Shown here: positions 16,953 through 23,423 of the stretch, piece after piece
Layout of the letters: every line of letters begins with the position of its first letter
Position numbering within the stretch: position 1 is the stretch's first letter
From: a virus
Strand: one strand, 5' to 3'
IMG/VR virus record: IMGVR_UViG_3300010354_000662
Span: 1-23,771 of that record
Length of the DNA: 23,771 nucleotides
Notes under the pieces: generated by a model
What the model was told of the DNA's origin: nothing
What the model saw: the letters and a program-made list of their open reading frames with translations, nothing else
Databases searched by the model: none
Translations under genes and position numbers: made by a program

Positions 16953-18286
16953 TAAACCCCCATGCAGTTTCTAGAAAGTTCAAGTTTGCAACTATAAGAA
17001 CTCGCTAATGTATGCTTGATGCTAGTGATCATGTATTCACCACTAAGATTCTTGTCATACTTATCTGTTATAGCAGTGGTGTTGCTTTGCGGTTTGAAAA
17101 CATCAAGATGAATAATATCACCTACTCGTCTTCTACTGTCACCAAAAATCTGTATTGCTATTTTTTGAGTCATGAAAGTGTTCATGTGGTATTTTCTACG
17201 CAAGTATAAAGACTCTACCTGATGGTTGTCTACGAGTGGATTAAACACAGAATCTACTGTGTATGGTGTAGACGGCAGATAGAAATAAGAAACTCCACTT
17301 GACAGCAAACGGTGTGTTTCTGGATCTGTTGCCTTGAAGTGTGGTTTGTCTCCCAACTTTTTCATTGTCTCAAAAACTTCTTGCTCAAAAAACTCAGTTG
17401 TTCTTGCTTGTTTTCTAACTAAATCGTGAGCAATCAATTTGGATGATATGATTCCGTTCATTATGTTTGCCACCTCATCAAACCTAGACAACTCCTCAAA
17501 TTTTTGAACTTTAAGATAGCGATTAGGTAGTATTGAAGAAACACCCGATGTTTCATTCAAGGTTTCATCAGAGTGCATATTCGCTTGGGTATAAGTGTAG
17601 TATGGCATATTTGCACTAGACCCATCTGTTATGATCTTTGATATGCTCTTAAACCTATAGCCATCTAGAGTTTCATAAAAAAGAAAAGGACTATACTCTT
17701 TTCCTTTGTCTGAATACGCTTTTCCAGAAAGCCATTGTATTGATTTGAATGGTGTATATGAACCAGGAATAACGAACGAATAGTTCTCTGCTGTGTTTTC
17801 AACTTCCAAGCGATCTTTCCACACAGATTCAGGAAAGTGTTTCGTGAAAACAGATTTTACCATCTCGCATATTGGTCCATTTACAGAATAACCACAGTAC
17901 TGAGTAAAGTTAAAATACCCACCTTCACTCATGAGATGTAGGGTATAGTGCTGACTTTTTCCATTGTCCATGATTTGATGAGTATCTAACTTATAGACTC
18001 TAAACACCAACTCTACAGGTTTCATGGAAGTAATGTCGGACTTGAAGACGATTTCTACTTTTTCCTGACCAACTATTGGAAACTTTTCTGGAAAATTGTT
18101 TGCATCGTCCAAATACAACTTGGCAGAAATGTATGGAGAAAAAATATCTTCGTATATTTCGATGTATCTGAAAAGATTGTTCAAATCAATAGAACTGTTG
18201 TTTAACAGAGAGTACAGAACAAACTTGTCTAGTTTGTAGTCACCTGCCTTTAGATTGCTTCCTCCATGATTTTGGTAACTTCCCAT
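16952..18286 (-). CDS. 27: Baseplate hub protein gp27-like
   Basis: 444 residues; T4 gp27 has 391. The N-terminal part has DKFVLYSLLNNSSIDLNNLF and YIEIYEDIFSPYISAKLYLDD, where a tail-tube-like barrel domain begins, then VELVFRVYKLD and HYTLHLMSEGGYFN. The central QWLSGKAYSDKG and SPFLFYETLDGYRFKS and the C-terminal KNLSGEYMITSIKHTL / YSCKLELSRN fit the gp27/gpD hub family. Trimeric gp27 adapts the threefold spike to the sixfold tube. It is directly followed by its partner gp5 with a TAATG overlap, and starts 1 nt after the gp53-like stop. Family assignment is fairly sure. Confidence 0.85.
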   Translation of the reverse strand: MGSYQNHGGSNLKAGDYKLDKFVLYSLLNNSSIDLNNLFRYIEIYEDIFSPYISAKLYLDDANNFPEKFPIVGQEKVEIVFKSDITSMKPVELVFRVYKLDTHQIMDNGKSQHYTLHLMSEGGYFNFTQYCGYSVNGPICEMVKSVFTKHFPESVWKDRLEVENTAENYSFVIPGSYTPFKSIQWLSGKAYSDKGKEYSPFLFYETLDGYRFKSISKIITDGSSANMPYYTYTQANMHSDETLNETSGVSSILPNRYLKVQKFEELSRFDEVANIMNGIISSKLIAHDLVRKQARTTEFFEQEVFETMKKLGDKPHFKATDPETHRLLSSGVSYFYLPSTPYTVDSVFNPLVDNHQVESLYLRRKYHMNTFMTQKIAIQIFGDSRRRVGDIIHLDVFKPQSNTTAITDKYDKNLSGEYMITSIKHTLASSYSCKLELSRNCMGV

Positions 18287-18287
18287 T

Positions 18288-19187
18288 TTACACTCTCAGT
18301 AAAGATTCTAATTCCTGCATAGCCCTGTCCTTTAGACGGGGATGTATTAGTTTGATCGTTCTTTTTGTATTATTGCTGTTATTTTCGTGAGCCTGATTAG
18401 TAACAACAAAATTTGTGTTTGGTGACCCCGATATACCCATATACTTTCCTATGTAAGTATCGTAAAACTTGATCTCTCCATCTAAAGTTGCTCCCAAGTA
18501 ATCGTTTTGCAAATACGAGTATGTGGAATAATATTTACTGACTGGATCTATACGAGACTCAATAGGAGTTCCGTCAGCGTTGTTTCCTGTTACTTGAGAA
18601 AAGTGATGTATAGAACTAAATGAAGGATCCACACGGTGTATTCTTATACTAATTAAACCTCCACACAATCCTTGTATTGTCGCTAAACCAGGAGTTGCTC
18701 CTGGATTGCTTGGAGGAGTATATTCTTTACTATAACCAATAACATCAACAGATAGTTTACAAAGAGTCTCTTGATAGTTTTTGATTGTTCCAGAAATAGA
18801 TCCCTGAACAAGGGTAGCACCCGAACCTATTTGAGAAGAGTATAGGAAATTTCCACCATGATCTGTAAAGTACACAGAGTATCCTGAATACTTTGCCTGA
18901 ATGTATTCTTGCATAACACTATCTGATTTGTACCAACCATGATGGGGATCAATTGTGTCATTGGTCAGCAACACCAACCAATGGTAGTTTGGATCTCCAT
19001 ATAGTTTCTCTGCTATGTGTTCGGGTCTTTCTCCATCTTTTACGGAGTACTCTATAAAAGCAGCATCACTACTTTTAAGATCACCACTAAGAACTATTCT
19101 TCTGAGAATGTTTCTAGCATAGACGGTTTTAAAGGTTTCTCCGTCTTTGATGGGATAGTTGAGAATTGGAAACTTACTAAAATACAT
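18288..19187 (-). CDS. 53: Baseplate wedge protein gp53-like
   Basis: 299 residues from the ATG at 19187, which overlaps the gp48-like stop (TGATG) and has AAGGGA 6 nt upstream; a TTG one codon earlier is possible but less likely. T4 gp53 has 196 residues. The diagnostic segment is IEYSVKDGERPEHIAEKLYG followed by DPNYHWLVLLTNDTIDPHHGW and MQEYIQAKY (about residues 47-99), as in gp53. The middle and C-terminal parts (for example DYLGATLDGEIKFYDTY and IKLIHPRLKDRAMQELE) are longer than in T4 but follow the pattern of marine T4-like phages. gp53 locks neighbouring wedges together around the hub. Confidence 0.85.
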   Translation of the reverse strand: MYFSKFPILNYPIKDGETFKTVYARNILRRIVLSGDLKSSDAAFIEYSVKDGERPEHIAEKLYGDPNYHWLVLLTNDTIDPHHGWYKSDSVMQEYIQAKYSGYSVYFTDHGGNFLYSSQIGSGATLVQGSISGTIKNYQETLCKLSVDVIGYSKEYTPPSNPGATPGLATIQGLCGGLISIRIHRVDPSFSSIHHFSQVTGNNADGTPIESRIDPVSKYYSTYSYLQNDYLGATLDGEIKFYDTYIGKYMGISGSPNTNFVVTNQAHENNSNNTKRTIKLIHPRLKDRAMQELESLLRV

Positions 19188-20728
19188 CAATATCCCTTGT
19201 CTATTGCATCTCTGGTGAGTAGACCCATTTCAGAGAACTGCATTGAAACAGTTATTGCTGTTGGTGCGTTGTCAACAAATGAACTGTAAATGGAATTAGG
19301 TGTGTAATCTACACTTATGCTTGTCAAAGCACACCTTCCTATTTTTGGGATGTATTCGTTTTCCATAAATCCAGCAGAACCGCTACTTGGATTTGTTGAA
19401 AGAAATCGTATCTCAAATTCCGCAGGAACACGAAGCATGATCTGCACTTTCTGCTCATTTCCAGTGGATTGATCATCCGATGCTGGATGGGAATGGTATC
19501 TAAATGCCTCTATTATTTCACGAACAGAATCTACTTCTTTCTTGTTCTTGGGATAAAACTCCCAAGAAAAGTTGAATTGCCTAAACTGCTTTTGCTTGAA
19601 TAGTTTTTCCAAGCGAGGATTAAGAACTTTTCCCCGAGCAAGAGCAGCAGCATCTTTTGCTCCCGTAGAGTCAACTAATTTTTGAATGCCTAATTCTGCC
19701 CCTTGCAAGAAAGATTCTCCTGGACTACCAAGAGCATCAAAAAATCCACCAGCACCAGTTTGAGCACTCTCTTCATACTGAAATGCGTCTTCATTGTTGA
19801 TCTTTGTGCAATACGGCAAGTATATTGACACCATCTGATCATACACTGCTTGGTTTTGATATGCTTTGGCTAGTCCTGCTACTGCTGGAGCGGCTGCTCC
19901 ACCTATTACTGCCCCAACCAAACCGCCTTTTAGACCACCAACAGCCAATCCTGTTGCAAATCCGGCTCCCAAACCTGTAATAATTGACGAACCAACACCA
20001 ACCTGCTGAACAGTTTCGTTTAGACGATTTCCGACTAAAAGGCGTTCTTGTTGATCTAAACCAATCTTTCCAGTTTCATCAGAAATCTCCGCATTTATAT
20101 CTGTGAGGCGAGCCTGATATGACTTAACTGTTTCTTCCAATATAAGTTTGGCTTTCTTTGGGTTTATTGACAAAAGTGTAGCCAAATTATCATTGAATGA
20201 GGGGTCTACGGTTTTTACCACGTTTATGCTATTTGTGATTTCCTTTAGCGCGGCTATTTCCTCATCCGGAAGACCGCTCTGCTCTATGTTATTCCTATCC
20301 AACACACCCTGTGAAATCAAACCAGATAGAGTTTTTAGCCCAGCAAGAGTCTTTTCTGACTCCATTTTGGCATTTTGAAGTTTTTCCACCATATCTTTAC
20401 TTTCCCATCGCCAAAACACCTTAAACTGCATAACATGGGGAACTTCTCCGCTGCCAATCTCTTCAGGATAGCGCATAACAGAAGGCTTATTTCTAGCCCC
20501 CCTAGCAGTCTTTGGAACGCCCTCCAAAGCCCTCATCACATCAGAATCTAGTTGTTCGTTAAAGGAATCTTGAATCATGCTACCTGTGCTATTTGAGCGA
20601 TTGGTAGACATGAAGGGACGGACGGCTTCGCCAGACTCCCTAGTTCGGACAAATGCCACAGTTGGTCCTAAAGTAGAGGCAGCAACCCCGTCTTTTGTTC
20701 TAGTTTCGTATTCGTAGGCTGGGTCCAT
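19187..20728 (-). CDS. 48: Tail-tube cap / baseplate protein gp48-like with glycine-rich insertion
   Basis: 513 residues; T4 gp48 has 364. The C-terminal third is diagnostic of the gp48/gp54 tube-cap family: LNPRLEKLFKQKQFRQFNFS, WEFYPKNKKEVDSVREIIEA, MLRVPAEFEIRFL, CALTSISVDYTPN and ITVSMQFSEMGLLTRDAIDKGY. The N-terminal part has MRYPEEIGSGEVPHVMQFKVFW. In between are charged helical segments (about 110-240) and a hydrophobic Gly/Ala-rich stretch at about 245-285 (GLGAGFATGLAVGGLKGG ... VIGGAAAPAVAGL) that could be membrane-active or pack inside the tube. It is the first gene of the leftward block; AAAGGA lies upstream of the ATG at 20728. gp54 is the alternative assignment, but the LNP...LF motif fits gp48 better. 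Confidence 0.8.
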   Translation of the reverse strand: MDPAYEYETRTKDGVAASTLGPTVAFVRTRESGEAVRPFMSTNRSNSTGSMIQDSFNEQLDSDVMRALEGVPKTARGARNKPSVMRYPEEIGSGEVPHVMQFKVFWRWESKDMVEKLQNAKMESEKTLAGLKTLSGLISQGVLDRNNIEQSGLPDEEIAALKEITNSINVVKTVDPSFNDNLATLLSINPKKAKLILEETVKSYQARLTDINAEISDETGKIGLDQQERLLVGNRLNETVQQVGVGSSIITGLGAGFATGLAVGGLKGGLVGAVIGGAAAPAVAGLAKAYQNQAVYDQMVSIYLPYCTKINNEDAFQYEESAQTGAGGFFDALGSPGESFLQGAELGIQKLVDSTGAKDAAALARGKVLNPRLEKLFKQKQFRQFNFSWEFYPKNKKEVDSVREIIEAFRYHSHPASDDQSTGNEQKVQIMLRVPAEFEIRFLSTNPSSGSAGFMENEYIPKIGRCALTSISVDYTPNSIYSSFVDNAPTAITVSMQFSEMGLLTRDAIDKGY

Positions 20729-20759
20729 TAATTTTCCTTTTGTCTTCTACATATCTATA
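20729..20759. promoter_or_regulatory. 31-bp divergent intergenic gap with candidate late-type promoter element
   Basis: This is the only place where the two gene blocks diverge. On the minus strand TATAGATA (20759-20752) differs from the T4 late -10 box TATAAATA at one position, and an AAAGGA Shine-Dalgarno follows before the gp48 ATG. On the plus strand the same bases read TATCTATA directly against the gp4 ATG, with no purine-rich ribosome-binding site. The rightward promoter may lie inside the 5' end of the gp48 gene. This is inference from motif similarity only. Confidence 0.4.
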
Positions 20760-21200
20760 ATGGCATACAAAGGATTTTTTAGACCACAAAACCCCACAAA
20801 ATACATGGGAAACCCCATGAAAGTTATCTATCGTAGTATGTGGGAACGAAAGTTTATGAAATACTGTGACACCAGCCCAAACGTGATTCGTTGGGGGTCT
20901 GAAGAGGTAGTAATACCGTATTTCAGCCCTATAGACAAAAAGCGACATCGGTATTATGTTGATTTTTTTGTAGAAGTAAAAACAGAAGAGGGAATCAAGA
21001 CTTGGTTGGTAGAAATCAAGCCCAAAAAGCAGTGCGAACCCCCCGAAAAAAAGTCAAAAATCACCCGTTGTTACATTAATGAAGTCAAAACATGGACTGT
21101 AAACAGCGCAAAATGGAAAGCCGCACGGGAAATATGCGAATCCAAGGGGTGGGAGTTTAAAATCTTAACCGAAGACCACCTGTTCAGGAGTAAAAAATGA
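20760..21200 (+). CDS. 4: Head completion protein gp4-like, predicted PD-(D/E)XK nuclease
   Basis: 146 residues, close to the 150 of T4 gp4. The protein has the full family pattern: YKGFFRPQNPTKYMGNP, IYRSMWERKFMKYCD, VIRWGSEEVVIPYFSPID, RHRYYVDFFVEV, WLVEIKPKKQCEPP, RCYINEVKTW and GWEFKILTED. Candidate nuclease residues are E29, D68 and the E85-x-K87 pair. gp4 acts with gp50 to finish DNA-filled heads before tail joining, and a nuclease trimming role has been proposed for the family. It is the first gene of the rightward block. No Shine-Dalgarno precedes the ATG, which lies 31 bp from the divergent gp48 start. It overlaps the next gene by ATGA. Confidence 0.92.
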   Translation: MAYKGFFRPQNPTKYMGNPMKVIYRSMWERKFMKYCDTSPNVIRWGSEEVVIPYFSPIDKKRHRYYVDFFVEVKTEEGIKTWLVEIKPKKQCEPPEKKSKITRCYINEVKTWTVNSAKWKAAREICESKGWEFKILTEDHLFRSKK

Positions 21201-21784
21201 CTCCAGACGAGATGAAGCAGGAACTAGAAATCTTGCTAGAAGAAACAACTACTGCATTGGGGTCAACAGACCAAACATACGTTCACCTTCTGCATATGCT
21301 CAACAAAGCATCAAAACTATCAATCCCATCACGATTATACCAAGGTCAATTGGTGTTTTTTAAATACAAACCACAGAGCAAACAGTATGTGAATGGAAAT
21401 AAATATTACGATAAATATCCGCTTGTAATGGTGACAGAAACACGAAAAGGAGGATTCTATGGATTGAATCTTCACTTTCTTCAACCAAATTTAAGAAGAT
21501 TTTTGTTTGAAGCAATAGTAGACGATCTTCCCACAATCAAAGCAACAGAAGAGTGGAGAACCAGAGTAAAAATAAACTATGACCGATTAGTAGCAAGAAG
21601 ACAGTTTAGATTTTTTGAACCTTGCTACAGACAATACAATTGGAAAAGTATGAGAAGAAGACCAGTTGTCATACCATTTGAAATATGGGAAGAAATGGTA
21701 ATGTCTAATACAGGAAGAATTGAGCGAGCAAAACCCATCACCGTATATCGAGAGAGTTACAATCAAGTAATACGAAAAGGCTAA
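21197..21784 (+). CDS. Conserved phage protein of unknown function
   Basis: 195 residues, starting in an ATGA overlap with gp4. The recognisable core is LYQGQLVFFKYKP (48-60), KYYDKYPLVMVTETRKGGFY (69-88) and GLNLHFLQPNLRRFLFE (89-105). This resembles a conserved but uncharacterised protein of marine T4-like phages (YYD.FPLV, GFLGLNLHYL). The C-terminal half is very basic (RRQFRFFEPCYRQYNWKSMR) and rich in Arg and aromatic residues, suggesting contact with nucleic acid or an acidic partner. In T4 the gene next to 4 is gene 2 (DNA end protector), but I see no basis to assign it. By position between head completion and tail tube it may act in head or neck maturation. Confidence 0.75.
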   Translation: MTPDEMKQELEILLEETTTALGSTDQTYVHLLHMLNKASKLSIPSRLYQGQLVFFKYKPQSKQYVNGNKYYDKYPLVMVTETRKGGFYGLNLHFLQPNLRRFLFEAIVDDLPTIKATEEWRTRVKINYDRLVARRQFRFFEPCYRQYNWKSMRRRPVVIPFEIWEEMVMSNTGRIERAKPITVYRESYNQVIRKG

Positions 21785-21785
21785 C

Positions 21786-22463
21786 ATGAGCAATATACCA
21801 TCAAACATTACCCAAATGATGCAAGAAATACAGGCATCAGGTCTTGCATTTACCAACAGATACGAAACCATAATATACACACCACCATGTATGAAAGTTT
21901 CTCAATTTAGCCAAATAAGATCACTGTCTATTCGTTGTGATGCTGTCACTATACCTGGAAGATCTTTTTCCACTACACCCTTCAGATTTTACGGTCCAGC
22001 AAGAAATATGCCGTATGAGCAGATTTACAGCGGAGAACTTAACCTTTCATTTGTGTTGTCCGAAGATCTACGAGAAAGAACATTTTTTGAAGAGTGGATG
22101 ACTGGGGTTTCAAGTGTAAACAACTACAAAATGGAATACTATGTAAACTACACAACAAATATGGAAATAACCGTTATTGGAAAAGACGATGTTCCTGTTT
22201 ACAGATTCATAATCGAAGAGGTATATCCCAAATCGTTGGGAGACATACAGGTTGGCTACGATAAAGATAATGAAGTGATGAGACAAGAGGTTACTGTGTG
22301 CTTTAGAAAATACTCCAGAGAGCCAATCACTAGAAGAACTCCACCGATTAATCCAACTACCAACCAAGCATTACCTTGGTCAACTCAAAACTTCTACAAG
22401 AAACCAGGTGGTGGGATAGAACGCTATTCTAGAGATGGAACTGTAAACGGGTTTCAGCCTTGA
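21786..22463 (+). CDS. Tail-tube-fold protein (gp54/gp19-like)
   Basis: 225 residues. Visible pattern: FTNRYETIIYTPP, SLSIRCDAVTIPGRSFSTTP, GPARNMPYEQIYSGELNLSF, SEDLRERTFFEEWM, YKMEYYVNYTTNMEI and YPKSLGDIQVGYDKDNEVM followed by VTVCFRKY. The last part parallels the T4 gp54 segment in which a PISVS.P.LSYD pattern precedes the final strand, and the overall fold is that of the tube proteins gp19, gp54 and gp48. It could be the tube initiator gp54, or a tube/tube-terminator paralogue. AAAGG lies 6 nt before the ATG, and the gap to the preceding stop is 1 nt. Fold assignment is fairly sure, exact orthology is not. Confidence 0.75.
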   Translation: MSNIPSNITQMMQEIQASGLAFTNRYETIIYTPPCMKVSQFSQIRSLSIRCDAVTIPGRSFSTTPFRFYGPARNMPYEQIYSGELNLSFVLSEDLRERTFFEEWMTGVSSVNNYKMEYYVNYTTNMEITVIGKDDVPVYRFIIEEVYPKSLGDIQVGYDKDNEVMRQEVTVCFRKYSREPITRRTPPINPTTNQALPWSTQNFYKKPGGGIERYSRDGTVNGFQP

Positions 22464-22465
22464 TG

Positions 22466-22473
22466 TCTAAATA
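22466..22473 (+). promoter_or_regulatory. Candidate late promoter box upstream of the gp26-like gene
   Basis: TCTAAATA followed by CTT lies in the 38-bp gap 22464-22501, the longest gap of the rightward block. It differs from the T4 late box TATAAATA at one base and is placed so that transcription would start shortly before the AAAAAGGAA ribosome-binding site at 22489-22496. Motif similarity only. Confidence 0.4.
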
Positions 22474-22501
22474 CTTGTTGTTATATTGAAAAAGGAACAC
22501 C

Positions 22502-23212
22502 ATGAATACATTGAATCTACAAAACAGTACTCTTCCGCAATACACCATGACTCTTCCCGTGTCAGGAACCATTCATAAGTACAGACCATTCATCGTTAAA
22601 GAAGAAAAAATACTACTGATGGCACTTCAGGCTAAAGACCTGAATCAGATTAATGATGCAATGAGAACCGTGATTAGTGCCTGCACCAACGGATCTATTG
22701 ATACACGAAAAGTATGCACTGCTGATGCAGAGTATGCATTTCTGCAAATACGCTCAAAATCTGTTGGAGAAGAGGTAAAGCCCGAAGTTGAATGTTCCAA
22801 CTGCCACAAGAAAACCAATATCAAAATCAAGTTAGATACAATCACCGTATCAACACTAGACAAGCAAAAAGTTGATCCAATGATCAGTATCACAGATAAT
22901 GTTACTATCGTCATGCGATATCCATGTATACACGATATTAACTACAACGACAACGAAATAGAAATAGCGTTTAACATTGCAAAATCATGCATTGAATCGG
23001 TGGTTATTGATGACAAAGTTCATGAGGCTAAAGACATTAATCCAAAAGAACTATCGGATTTTGTGGACAATATGCTTCCTGAACAGTTCTCAAAAATCAT
23101 GGATTTTATCCAAAGCATACCTGAACTCCGATACAAATTTAAATATACCTGCCCATCTTGCTCAAGCACTGTTAATGTACAGTTGAATTCGGTGTCTGAT
23201 TTTTTTCGGTAG
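22502..23212 (+). CDS. 26: Baseplate hub / tail-assembly chaperone gp26-like (T4_baseplate family), zero-frame product
   Basis: 236 residues; T4 gp26 has 208. The family pattern is clear: LPQYTMTLPVSGTIHKYRPF, IVKEEKILLMALQAKD, YAFLQIRSKSVGEEVKPEVE. Two CxxC knuckles (C98-C101 in CSNC and C217-C220 in CPSC) probably form one zinc site. gp26 is needed for hub assembly in T4. In many phages, proteins of this position act as chaperones for the tape measure. A strong AAAAAGGAA lies 5 nt before the ATG. The gene ends GAT TTT TTT CGG TAG, which places a run of seven T directly before the stop in the phase required for -1 slippage; see the extension. Confidence 0.85.
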   Translation: MNTLNLQNSTLPQYTMTLPVSGTIHKYRPFIVKEEKILLMALQAKDLNQINDAMRTVISACTNGSIDTRKVCTADAEYAFLQIRSKSVGEEVKPEVECSNCHKKTNIKIKLDTITVSTLDKQKVDPMISITDNVTIVMRYPCIHDINYNDNEIEIAFNIAKSCIESVVIDDKVHEAKDINPKELSDFVDNMLPEQFSKIMDFIQSIPELRYKFKYTCPSCSSTVNVQLNSVSDFFR

Positions 23213-23237
23213 CCCTCTGTCATAGCGACTTGGGGGC
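23200..23237 (+). promoter_or_regulatory. Predicted programmed -1 ribosomal frameshift signal
   Basis: T23200-T23206 form T_TTT_TTT in the gp26 zero frame (GAT TTT TTT). After a 5-nt spacer (CGGTA), 23212-23217 GCCCTC can pair with 23232-23237 GGGGGC (six pairs, one G-U). Above an internal loop, 23219-23221 GTC pairs with 23227-23229 GAC around a 5-nt loop. The -1 frame is closed by TGA at 23197 and the zero frame by TAG at 23210, so the shift can only happen on this heptamer. Confidence 0.8.
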
Positions 23238-23394
23238 GTACTATCAGACAAATTTCAGCCTGATGAAGCACCACGGGTATTCTCTTACTGAAATAGAAGA
23301 GATGATTCCTTGGGAGCGAGAGGTATACATACAAATGCTGATTCAGTATTTGAAAAAAGAACGGGAGCGAGTATCAAAAAGAAAACCCCTGTGA
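23206..23394 (+). CDS. -1-frame C-terminal extension of the gp26-like protein (tail-chaperone fusion)
   Basis: After slippage on TTT TTT, translation continues for 62 codons to the TGA at 23392-23394, giving a fusion of 297 residues (235 plus 62). The extension contains LGAYYQTNFSLMKHHGYSLT, EIEEMIPWEREVYIQMLIQY and a basic end KKERERVSKRKPL. Such a YY..NF.LM.HH.YSL..LE.M.PWER.IY pattern is what I recognise from T4-like and other phages just before the tape-measure gene. The frame has no ATG until 23263, inside the motif, with no Shine-Dalgarno, and a TTG at 23230 is equally unsupported. Independent translation would therefore remove the start of the conserved part. By analogy with lambda gpG-T, the fusion would bind the tape measure. 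The frameshift is inferred. Confidence 0.78.
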   Translation, partial: SVALCHSDLGAYYQTNFSLMKHHGYSLTEIEEMIPWEREVYIQMLIQYLKKERERVSKRKPL

Positions 23395-23423
23395 ACCCTA
23401 GACCATGATATTCAGGATATCGT

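Noticed and set aside
23263-23394. Independent small gene starting at the first ATG after gp26
   Set aside because: No Shine-Dalgarno is present and the start would cut off the beginning of the conserved-looking motif. The frame opens exactly at a slippery heptamer, so a frameshift extension explains it better.
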